From assembly GCA_007922305.1 (NCBI GenBank), contig ML677348.1, positions 22,298,124 through 22,362,123 on the forward strand: a stretch of DNA of 64,000 nucleotides, given 5' to 3'. The notes under the pieces were generated by a model that was given only the letters and a program-made list of their open reading frames with translations, was not told where the DNA came from and did no database searches. Shown in pieces: positions 11,304 to 21,196 of this stretch; the first letter of the stretch is position 1; every line of letters begins with the position of its first letter. The translations under genes were made by a program, and so were the position numbers. This stretch comes from Dermatemys mawii (taxonomy: Eukaryota > Chordata > Testudines > Dermatemydidae).

Positions 11304-11653
11304 GTCAGGTGCCAATTTTGTGATTTCCCTTGGGGTGCTGGACCCTTGCTCTGCTCCAGGCCTTGCTCCACCCCATCCCCCAAGTCCCCACTTCTTCTTG
11401 CCCCTGCTCCACCCCCACCCTGCCTCTTCCTGCCCCCATTCCACTCCTGCCCCATGCCTCCTGCATGCCATTGAACAGCTGATCATGGTGGGTGGGAGGC
11501 GCTGGGAGGCAGGGGAAGAAGCTGATCGGCCGGGTCCGCTGGTGGGTCGGGGAGGAGCAGATCTATGGATCTGCCAGTGAGTGCTCAGCAACCACTATTT
11601 TTTTTTTCTGTGGGTGCTACGGCCCTGGAGCATCCATGGAGTCTGCACCTTTG
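11304..11653. mobile_element. GC-rich DNA-transposon-like insertion in CR1
   Basis: CR1 homology stops after AATGGTCAGTTGTCAG (about 11292-11307) and resumes at CCTCCAAGGATCAGTACTGG (about 11654). Between them lies a GC-rich block with partly inverted ends: CAGGTGCCAATTTTG on the left and, complemented, GGCAAAGGTGCAGACTCC on the right. An inner hairpin, GGGTGCTACGGCCCTGGAGC, lies near the right end. About 25-30 bp of CR1 is missing at the junction. Similar GC-rich elements occur in turtle genomes, but I cannot fix the superfamily, and no clean target duplication is visible. Proline-rich frames across it are not genes. Confidence 0.6.
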
Positions 11654-12042
11654 CCTCCAAGGATCAGTACTGGGACCGGTGCTGTTCAATATATTCATAA
11701 ATAATCAGGAAAAAGGGGTGAACAGTAAGGTGGCATAGTTTGCAGACAATACAAAATTACTCCAGATAGTTAAGTCCAAAGCAGAGTTACAAAGGGATCT
11801 CACAAAACTGGGTGACTGGGCAACAACATGGCAATGAAATTCAGTGTTGATAAATACAAAGTAATGCATATGGCAAACATAATTCCAACTATACATACGA
11901 AATGATGGGATCTAAATTAGCTGGTCTTGGAATCATGGATAGTTCTCTGAAAACATCCACTCAATATGCAGTGGCAATCAAAAAAAAAAAAAAAAAAAAG
12001 CTGACAATGTTAGGAACCATTAGGAAAGGGATAGATAATAAG

Positions 12043-13194
12043 CAGGGAACCTAGAAACCTGTTTTTACAGAGACTCTTCAGTTTTTATATTTTGTGAAAA
12101 AATAGAAACCTATATTAACTAACAATTAAGTTTTAGTAAAAGTGCCAGTGTCACTTACTCAGTGTGCACAACATCCCCCTCTTGTGGTTGATTTTTGAAT
12201 GCACTTAAAACACGGTTCAACTGTATGTAGATTTAATCTGTGCCTCCGCCTCCATTATCTGGCCTTGACAATAGTGAGGCACAGGCAGCAATTAGCAGTG
12301 GGCAGCTGGGGCTCCAGCAGCTAGTGGTTCGGTTAACATGGAGAGCCAGATAGTGGAGGCTCAGGGCTTGGTTACACTTACAGCTTTATAGCGGTTTTGG
12401 TTATTCCTGCCTTTGTATACAGCTATAGGGATAGCACTATAGCGTGTCCACACTGAGACCCACCAGCGGTATAGTGTGACCACATTTGCGGCACTTGCAG
12501 CGGCACAGGAGTGGTGCATTATGGGCAGCTGTCCCAGCATTCAGCTGAGTGCAACGTGCTTTTCAAACGAGGGGGGTGAGGGGAAGCATGTTGTGTGTAT
12601 GCGGAGGGAGAGACCGAGTGGCTTTTTTTGCCTGCTGAGAGTGTGTCAGCAGAAGGTTTTTAGGCTCTGCATTTCAAAGACATTCTGTTTTTAAGCTCGC
12701 TCACAAGGTAAACATTTGCATTGCTGATTTGCTGAGTTAAAGACAAGCTCTGAAAACATTCTTCCGCATTCTTCCAGCCGAGTTCAAAACAAAGGGAACA
12801 GAGGCTTAGGGGAGTCTCCAGTAATCACTCAAAGCGCAGTATTGTTAATATCGATTCACACTGGAGATAATACGGAGCACTGAATATGCTATAGCTGTTA
12901 ATCCCCTGGGAAGGGAGGATTACCAGGACTGGTATAACTGTGGATTTATAGTGCTCTACGTGTTCGCCAGTCTGGACAGGTAGTGAGTTATAGCACTCCT
13001 GGAGGCTTTTTAGTGCTATAAAGTGCCAGTGTAATCAAGCCCTGAGATAAACTGAGTTCTCCTGTATATCAATAAAACATGTTCAACTGATACGTAGGCT
13101 AGGGAAACTAAAATTCAGTGTTTCATTTTCATTATGGAAAAATGTGGATTTTTATTTGAGGGCGGGAGGTTATCATGGAAAATCAGGGTTCCTG
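12043..13194. mobile_element. hAT-type non-autonomous element (copy 1), itself split by a MITE
   Basis: Perfect 8-bp duplications ATAATAAG lie at 12035-12042 and 13195-13202. Removing the element rejoins CR1 as GATAGATAATAAGACAGAAG. The left end is CAGGGAACC and the complemented right end is CAGGAACCC. Without the inner insertion it is about 470 bp. The copy at 44109-44673 aligns along both flanks of the inner insertion: ATATTTTGTGAAAAAA, ATATTAACT, CTTACTCA(G/A)TGTGCACAAC, and TGTATATCAATAAAACATGT. No transposase remains. Confidence 0.88.
12364..13042. mobile_element. 679-bp MITE, Harbinger-like ends, nested in hAT copy 1
   Basis: The left end GGGCTTGGTTACACTTACAG and the complemented right end GGGCTTGATTACACTGGCA form inverted repeats, extended by a shared CTTTATAGC just inside. 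Read this way the flanking triplets are TCA (12361-12363) and TGA (13043-13045), close to the 3-bp TNA duplications of Harbinger elements. The ends also resemble the GGCCATGTCTACACT ends of the other MITEs here. The paralogous site near 44497-44508 lacks the insertion (GAAGCTTGGATAAAC). Its longest open frame is 72 codons, so it is non-coding. Confidence 0.8.
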
Positions 13195-13911
13195 ATAATA
13201 AGACAGAAGATATAATGCCACTGTATAAATCCATGGTACTCCCACACCTTGAATACTGCATGCAGTTCTGGTCGCCCCATCTCAAAGATGATCTATTAGA
13301 ATTGGAGAAGATACAAAGAACGGCAACAAAAATGATTAGGAGTATGGAACAACTTCCATATGAGGCGAGAGTAAAAACACTGGGACTTTTCAGCTTGGAA
13401 AAAGATGAACTGGGGTTGGTGGGGTAGGGGTATATGATTGAGGTCTGTGAAAGCATGACTGGTGTGGAGAAAATGAATAAGGAAGTGTTATTTACTCCTT
13501 TTCATAACACAAGAACTAGGGTCACCAAATGAAATTAATAGGCAGCAGGTTTAAAACAAACAGAAGGAAGTATTTCTTCACACAATGCACAATCTGTGGA
13601 ACATTTTGCCAGGGATGTTGTGAAGGCCAAGACTATAACTGGGTTCAGAAAAAGAACTAGATAAATTCATGGAGAACAGGACTATCAGTAGCTATTGGGC
13701 AAGGTGCTCATGATGCAACCCCATGCCCTGGGTGTCCCTCTGCTCTGTTTGCCTGAAGTTTGAGAATGGGCGACGGGATGGATCACTTGAGGATTGCCTG
13801 TTCTGTTCATTCCCTCTGAAGCACCTGGGCATTGGCTCCTGTTGGAAGATAGGCTACTGGGCTAGGTAGACTATTGGTCTGACCCAGTGTAGCCACTCTT
13901 ATGTACTAGAA

Positions 13912-14398
13912 AATGTACCAGTTTGACTAAGACAGTTTGAAAATGGATCTTGTTAAACCAGTGCAAATTACTAATGTGGACATACTTAAATCAGTTGAGC
14001 TCTTGTTTATGTCAGTTTAGATTAAGTCTAACTTTTCAGTGCTAGCTAAATTGATATAAGCAATTATTTAATCAATCTAAGTATGTCTGTATTAGAGGTT
14101 TGCAGTAGTTTAACTAAATCAAGTTTTAAAATTAATCTGATGAACTTCTGTACTATAGAGAAGGCTTATACTTTTAAATTACATTTGGGCTTTACCTTCT
14201 GTAAGTGGACTATAAGTGAGCATGCACTTTTTTTAGCATTAGGTTCCCGAATAACACAGTGGATAAATTAAGCATAAATGCTTCCTCCTTAAGGAATCAA
14301 TTCTGTTTTTCTGTGTATTGGTTATAGAGCGATCTTATTATAGATATGACTTATATAATTCTTATCATTAGTATTTATTTCATGGTAGGACCTAGCGC
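13912..14398. other. No recognised gene or repeat
   Basis: AT-rich spacer between the CR1 3' end and an hAT fragment. Confidence 0.5.
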
Positions 14399-14570
14399 AG
14401 TGGTGGGCAACCTGTGATTCACGGGGTGGCTGCATGCGGCCTGTCAGGGTAATCTGCTGGGGGGCCCCTAGTTTGTTTAATTTGCACATCCGCAGCTTCC
14501 ATTGGCTGCGGTTCCCTGTTACTGGCCATTAGGAGCCGCAGGAAGCAGCAGCCACTGTACATACACTTAG
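14399..14570. mobile_element. hAT-type MITE, left end only
   Basis: It starts with CAGTGGTGGGCAACCTGTGA, a typical hAT end of sauropsid MITEs, followed by CATGCGGCCTGTCAGGGTAA and a GC-richer interior (GCAGCTTCCATTGGCTGCGG). The matching right end is not found, so the copy is truncated near 14570 or its right end is lost. No target duplication can be shown. Confidence 0.6.
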
Positions 14571-14646
14571 CAAGTCAGTCTCTGTACAGAAGTTTACACC
14601 CTAAATAGACAAAACAAACACAGAGTAGGAAGGGAAACAGAGGTAC

Positions 14647-14735
14647 AGAGAAGCTCACAAAAGCTTATGCTCCTAAACATCTGTTAGTCTATAAGGTGCT
14701 GCAAGACTTCGTTGTTTTTGCAGAGATACAGAGAG
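14647..14735 (+). mobile_element. Penelope-like element 3' scrap
   Basis: It contains AGCTCACAAAAGCTTATGCT then CATCTGTTAGTCTATAAGGT, the PLE terminal block seen at 4605-4650. The 3' half of the hammerhead-like core survives, but GAAA is changed to AAAA; the cleavage-site CTC is present. The 5' half of the core is missing. Confidence 0.7.
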
Positions 14736-17700
14736 CACATCCATGGCAGAGTTGGGTCAAATCATGATTCTTCTTCAAACTGTTTTAGCCAAAGCTAACT
14801 AATATATTAGTAAAAGCCATATTTGTAAAAGTAGAATACGATTCTGATGTGATAATTGTAAATGTTTAAACCCATTCTTCCAGAATTTGTGCACTTAAGT
14901 ATCTTGCCTCAAAGGGATTTTTCTCTGTTGCTGAAACTAGAACAGTAAACTGTGAATGCATTGCTTGTTCTCTGCCCAGTTGGCCTTGTATTATAAAAAC
15001 GTCCTAACAAAATACAATAAACATTTCTTTCCTTAATTTCAGGACGTTATTGCTGCTTTGTGAGCCATCTTAGATGGAATACTTTATGCCTTTCTTTTAA
15101 ACATTGTTTAATATTCTATTATCAAGTTTCTTCCTCCGTTGGCCAGGTCTTTTTTCCCCCTAGATATTTTTCTATATGTTAATTCTTCTCTGTTTGATTT
15201 GTTTACTCACTCATTCTTTAAATATTTCCCTCTATAATGAAGTTTGTTACTAACTGTTTTTAAATAGCAATAAACTGAACATTTTGAATGAAATATTGTC
15301 ATCCAGTAATTTCAAAGAAACAGTCTTGAGTCTGAGAGACTAAACTATATAAAACATGTAAATGGTCAGAACAGCGAGATGAAGAACCTCCAGATATACA
15401 TTTTTCTGTTTATAGAAAAAACACAGATTTTTGCTTGGAACATTTTGATCCTAATTTGAATTTGAGCAATATTCTTGTTAATATCTAAAACCATCTGTTA
15501 CACACTTATTACAGAACATTAATTTTTTTAAATGGCTTATAAGGGGACTATATTTGTTCTTCAAGGATCAGGAGAACAATATTGAAAATGTATTTGCAGT
15601 GTTCTAGGAATGTTTAAAGAGTATTCTGAATCACTTAGTTCCCCTGTAAAGTAGATGAGATCCTTCCAGTTTGAGCAAATGTTTTCATACCTTGTCAAAA
15701 CTGTAAAATCCAGTTACAGCAGGTTTAGTGACCAATGCAGTTGTCTCCGACCATTGTTTAAACATATAGCGTAGATGGGATCGAATTATGTTGTATGTAT
15801 CCCCAAATCATGCTACAGCCTAGAACAGTATTCGGAGAAGGCAGTCTTTAGAATGATCTGGGGATGGAATTTAGTTCAATTTGTACTTCAAGATGGAACT
15901 GTTGTAACTGGCTAGGACAACCATGAAACAAAGCCCCGTCTACATGGTCAGTTTTGTAGTGCAGACAGGATATTGGTGAGAAATTATAATAAATTATATG
16001 TTTTTTCCCTTCCTGGGTTTCTTGTTTATCTTCTTGCTTAAAGCTTTATAAGCTTTGAACTAATTCAAAAAGTTCTTATTTGGAGGAATACCAATGTTTG
16101 GACATTGCTGTCATGAACTGATATCTCTGTCTATAGTAGTAATAGTTGAAGTTTAGCTTATGTTCTTTTGAGCGATAATTATAATACATTCTATTTGATG
16201 AAATAGCTCTGGCTTGTGTCTGTATAAATTTTACTTTGAACCATCAGTAGATCCAAGTACTATTTTATTGGGATCATTTAAGTTGAAATGGACTCTACAA
16301 ACTCTTCAAAACTGGTCACGTAGAGTTTGCAGTTTAAGGCTGTACCATGCAGTTGCTAATGCCTGATGTTGAGAGAAGTGTTTATATAGTGTACGTGTGG
16401 AAGATGAATATGCTTTTGTATTCCAGGATGATCTAACAAACAACCATGGTAGTACTCCAAACAGTCACATTAGTATAATAATGCATAAGGATACGTTAGC
16501 TGCCTGTTCCATAGTTTGCAATGAGTCACTAAACAGAAATGTTCCCTTCTTTATAAATCTGGACTGCAGATTTCAAATAAACATTACATCATTTTTCTGT
16601 GCGCTCCTATCCATCTGGTTTAAAATGATGGCTTGTAGACTTTCTGCTGATCTTTGTCATATGTTCTTTATCATATCTATCTTTTTGTGAACATCAAACT
16701 CTCCTCATCTGCCTACTCTTTTTCCATGCAACCATTCCATTAGAGATGCAGATTATTGTGCACTGGACTGCTTGTTAGCCATGTTGTGCATTATTTCAAA
16801 GGCTTCTAATCTAGTCAGGCAGTCTTTCAAACCTTGTTTGAACTGTTTTATTTCCCTATTGACCTGAAAATAATAGGAAAACATCTGTGCTTTACTATTG
16901 CTTCCCTTCAAGAGTGCTTACAATTCCACATCCTCTAATCGAGGTTAATTATCAGACTAGTTCCCTTGGATTGTCTAAATGATTAGAAATTAACAAGCAC
17001 TGGACCACTCTTGTGGAAGTAACCAGGGAAGTTAAGGCCACTTGCTGAAGTAATCAAATACAGCTTTGTTTTGATTTGTGAAACCATACAGATGAGGAAA
17101 CTCTCAGCATATGTGCTGTATTAAAAAACGCTAATAGAAAAAAATGAATGACACAAGATTCAGACTCTAGTTTTACATTTTATGGTGGTCAAACCATTAT
17201 TAAATAAGATTTGTAAAATAGTTTACAGTCTTGCCCATTGAGTCGCTAATGTCACAGATGTCAGTTTTCATCGAGTTGTCACGTTCCAGGACTTAGTTCA
17301 TAGTTCTTCCAGCTGGCATCTCTGAAGTGCTAATTCTCCTTAGATTGCTTCTGCTGTGTCCCCACTCCTTGGGGATTTGAGTTGTGGTCTCCCAAGGATA
17401 TGGAGTCTGCAGCGACAATATAGTTGGAGAAATCAAGTTAGAGGTGAGTAACCTTCCTTTTTTACCATTTATTCTTGGTGCAGTTGGTTCTTGTTTTGTA
17501 AGCTTTCATACTGCTGGGCTGAGCAAAATAGTAGTTTCCATTAATGTTTGACCTGGCAATATGTATGTTTGGACTTTTGAAAAGGAGCACAAATTTACTA
17601 ACCGAAGTATGCTGGCACCACTTTTATATTAATAATGCTTTTGGCAAACAGAGTAATTATTTGCCAAGTTGACTGGTGCTTTGTGAGGGAGACAGGAACC

Positions 17701-18254
17701 CACTGAGAGGGGCAGAGGAAACGATCAGTGTTTGCCATGTGAGAAAGGGAGAAAAATTGCCTAGTAGGAAAAGCGAAAACTTTGTTAAAAAAAAAAAATA
17801 GCAAAAACAATATTTTCATACTTCTAATGTAATTTCTTCACAAATATTGGAAATTTTAAAAACAAAATAAAAGTAATGAAAACTTTTTAAAATACTATGT
17901 GAATGACTTATAGAGATTAATACATTTAACCGTTCCTAATTATAATTAAACTTCCATTTAACAAAATACGGCTCTTTAGACACACTGCACTGTCAATCAG
18001 TTTTGTACCTGTACTCTCCAGAGAATCATTCTCTCCCTCTGTATTGAAGGATCCTTAGTCATTCAAGCAGCCATTGTTTGGAATTCAAATTCAAAGCATT
18101 TAAGTCCCTTAATAATTTAAAGATAAACTGTAATTACTCATTGGGATAATTCAGTGGAAGAGAGATCCTGTTGTTTTAAATAGACTAACAGGTCAAAGGT
18201 TCATACTAAACAACCTGTGGTACCTTGGGAGACCTGACAGAAAAGGATAGGAAG
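14736..18254. other. No recognised gene or repeat
   Basis: 3.5 kb of AT-rich sequence. The longest open frame, 97 codons at 16397-16690, has no motif I recognise. No exon is supported. Confidence 0.5.
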
Positions 18255-18262
18255 ATCTAGTC

Positions 18263-18566
18263 CAGTGGTCGGCAACCTATCAGAAGTGGTGTGATGAGTC
18301 TTCATTTATTCACTCTAATTTAAGGTGTTCCGTGCCAGTAATACATTTTAACGTTTTTAGAAGGTCTCTTTCTACAAGTCTTTAATATATAACTAAACTA
18401 TTGTTGTGTGTAAAGTAAATAAGGTTTAAGAAGGTTAATTTAAAACATTTTAAATTAAAATGCAGAACCCCCCAGACTTGTGGCAAGGACCTGAGCAGTG
18501 TGAGTACCACTGAAAATCAGCTTGCATGCCGCCTTCGGCATACGTGCCATAGGTTGCCTACACCTG
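18263..18566. mobile_element. Non-autonomous hAT element, 304 bp
   Basis: Perfect 8-bp duplications ATCTAGTC flank it at 18255-18262 and 18567-18574. The ends are CAGTGGTCGGCAACCTATC and, complemented, CAGGTGTAGGCAACCTATGG. Interior blocks (TTTATTCACTCTAATTTAAG, ACTAAACTATTGTTGT, CACTGAAAATCAGCTTGCAT) match in inverse orientation the element at 4258-4558, so the two are one family. Non-coding. Confidence 0.92.
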
Positions 18567-18574
18567 ATCTAGTC

Positions 18575-20328
18575 AACCAGGAAACACTTATTAAAGGAAA
18601 CTGCAAAATCATGTTTATGTATGATCATGTTTGCTCTAGAATGAACTGATGGCCTCCTGGGGGTTGAATTTTGGCAGCAACTGTAGATGATTTGTCTCAA
18701 ATGTACTGGTAGGAAACTGGTAATCCAATTAATGTGGCAGCCTACTCAGTACATGGAAACAAGAAAAGTGAGACTGGCTTTGTGATGGAGAGGAGGAGGA
18801 TTTTGATACATTGTCGTGCCATTTAACTATTTTGAAGGGCAAATGCAAACTTCTGTTGTGCTGAGATACCTGTCTCACTTGCTATGTGGGTTCCTTTTTC
18901 ATAGATTGTTGACCCTTTCTTCTTATTCCAGTAAGTTACCCCAATTGCCTTTTGGTACCTTGCTTTTTTTTCCAACTTGATTTAGTTGTTTAGAGTTTGA
19001 CTTATCCTGTTAATTGATGCTCTGTCTTGTATGATGATGAATTTGAGACATTAATTGTATCCAGAAAGAAGACATGTTCAGAGTCTGTTACACATCACTG
19101 TCTTTCTGCCTCCATTCAAAAACAAAAGCAGATTCTCAAAGCAGACTTCGGGCAAGTAAAACAGTAATTGCATTTTCTGCTTATCCCAAGGGTGGGAATT
19201 TAATCAGATCTGTACTGTGCATACACAGGTTTCATATGTTGTTTATTTGGGGAGAGAGAACGAAGACCATTCTTGCTCAAAAACAGTTTTTTTCAGAGCT
19301 AATAATGTACAGGGATCTATTGCTAACTATTCTCCAAAGATAATCTCCATTTTATGGGAACATTATTGCATCCTGACTGGGAGTCGCCACCTATCTCAAA
19401 CTGATTATTGAAGAGAGACTGCTGACGGTTTGTGCTTTGCTCTGTTGAAATGCTTGCTTGCTTTCTCTTCTTGTTCTGGTTGGGGAGATACTAGGGGGAA
19501 TTTTTTGTTTGGTTTACTCTGCAGTTTGGATTAAATACGGTGTGGGAACAGTACGGGGAAGGAAATGAATGGTTCAGTGCTGGAGGCCTTGTAGACTATC
19601 AAGACTGCGTTGCTGGTAACAGACACGTCAAAAGAACCAGCGAGTTGTAGTCTTTCCTCCAGAGTGCCATCAATTGTGTTTCAAAGGAGCCTAGCAACAC
19701 TTTTTTTATTGCATGTATGTATTTTTTTTTTTTTTACTAAGTGCATTTGCAAGCGGCTGGCCAAACGATGTCGCAAATCTGCATGGCCCTTATGTGGGAC
19801 GTGCAAAGGGGAGAAGAGGTTTATTTTGTGACCGTCCCTTTTCTGCGTACCTGCATATGGGTCAGGCAGAATTGGCCACTAAGAATGAACGTGCAACACA
19901 TTTTTCAAGAAGTTGATAATCAAACACTACAGTGTGCTAGAGAGATGACCTCAGGCAAGTGGAAGAGCTTGCCTTGATTTTGTTTGCTTGCATATGATAC
20001 TTTTTTTATATGGTTCTTTAATTTATTGTACATTAAAAATAAACGGTAGTTGGTGGCTGAAGAGAGACAATGGGAATAAGAAGCATTGGAAGGAGCAGAG
20101 GGGATTGTGACATTTGGGATTAGAGAGATGTTCCAGGTGTACATTGTTAGAATGCAATGGTAATTTTGAGGGTTAAAAAACCATTTTTAAAGACTTGAAC
20201 CTAAACTGAATTGTAATAGGCCATGGAAAACTGCATTATCTGTTTAAACTTATCAATTAGTGCTACCTAGTGGCCAGTGAAATATTTGCAATTGGGTTTA
20301 ACCCAATAAAAGTAAGAATAGTTTAGTC
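18575..20328. other. Unassigned, with T-tract
   Basis: A run of 14 T lies at 19722-19735. Several overlapping frames of 60-90 codons at 19070-19980 have no recognisable motif. No gene is supported. Confidence 0.5.
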
Positions 20329-20515
20329 AAGTGCAAGGGAGCCAGCACATCCTTTTGCCCATGCCACTTACCGCAGCCCCTGCTGATCTGGAGCGGAAAA
20401 CAGTGGCTAGTAGGAACCAAGGTCAGCCGAACCTGAGGACATGGCTGGTAAACTGGTCCGGGCCTGCCACAGGGCTTAACCTGGTGGGCTATGTGCCAAA
20501 GGCTGCCGATTCCTG
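20329..20515. mobile_element. hAT-type MITE, right end
   Basis: The right end AAGGCTGCCGATTCCTG, complemented CAGGAATCGGCAGCC, is an hAT-like terminus related to those at 4558 and 18263, and the interior AACTGGTCCGGGCCTGCCAC fits such MITEs. The following TTTTAGTG (20516-20523) has a 6/8 match, GTTTAGTC, at 20321-20328, which may be the decayed target duplication. The left terminus itself is not convincing. Confidence 0.55.
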
Positions 20516-20939
20516 TTTTAGTGTGACACATGTAAGTTATTGTCAGGGTTCTCAGAGGCATGGGGCGTACTAGATTGTAAATACAATGCATTTCTGACAG
20601 TTGACTGAACTAGATGAATTTGTAAATGAGCTTGGAAGTGGAAGATGATTTTTTTCTAAACAGTAGCATCTATAACTACTGTACATACTGGAGATTCCAA
20701 TCTTGGACTATTGGATATGGAAATAAAATGGCCAGTATATGAAATGAGGGATGCGGTCCTAAATATCCAGCTTTTAGAAGAGAAATTAAGTATATTTAGA
20801 CAGGAAAGTATCGCGCATGATATCATCCTTTTGCCAGTGCACCACAAGAGGGCAGGATTGTGTTATAGTATGGATATAATTGACTACTGAATCCTTTGTA
20901 CGTACTGATATGTTTGAGATACTAAATCTTTATGGCTTA

Positions 20940-21196
20940 TTTATAGGCAAATATTACTATTCCAGACTGGAAATAAGGCATAAAATTTTAACAGTAAGTA
21001 TAATTAACCATTGGAACAATTTACCACGGGGTTTTTGGAAAATTTTCCATCACTGGTTCATTTTTAAATGAAGATAGGATGTTTTCCTAAAAGATATGCT
21101 CTAGGAATTATTTTGGGGAAGTTCTATGGCCTGTGTTACACAGTAGGTAAAATTTGACAATCACAATTGTCTCTTCTGTCCTTGGAATCTGTGCAC
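20940..21196 (+). mobile_element. CR1-type LINE 3' end (older subfamily)
   Basis: The order of blocks CCAGACTGGAAATAAGGCAT, AATTAACCATTGGAACAATT, TTTTCCTAAAAGATATGCTC and TCTATGGCCTGTGTTACACA is the end of CR1 ORF2 plus 3' tail. A short frame at 20880-21071 reads NHWNNLPRG, the degenerate NHWNxLPR motif. It is 5'-truncated and about 250 bp long. Confidence 0.8.

Larger units (their letters stand above)
9685..13911 (+). mobile_element. CR1 LINE copy broken by nested insertions
   Basis: CR1 ORF2 sequence begins around 9685 within the endonuclease region (ATTAATAACTGCTTCTCAGA, then CTGCAACCCACAAAGG) and can be followed through the reverse transcriptase. Landmarks are GACAAATCTGAGGAATTGTC (10470-10489), AGTCACTGGAGCCAGATGG (10551-10569), CAGAAAGCCTTTGACAAGG (11167-11185) and TGCAGACAATACAAAATTAC (11741-11760, the F-A-D-(D/N)-T region). 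The 3' end, GGTCTGACCCAGTGTAGCC then ACTCTTATGTAC, is at about 13875-13911. Insertions at 10921-11146, about 11304-11653 and 12043-13194 are removed to restore continuity, leaving about 2.5 kb of CR1. Frames are broken everywhere. A run of 20 A (11980-11999) sits where CR1 normally has a short A run. Confidence 0.92.

Noticed and set aside
11298..11591. Proline-rich frames on both strands
   Set aside because: They are translations of a GC-rich non-coding insertion.
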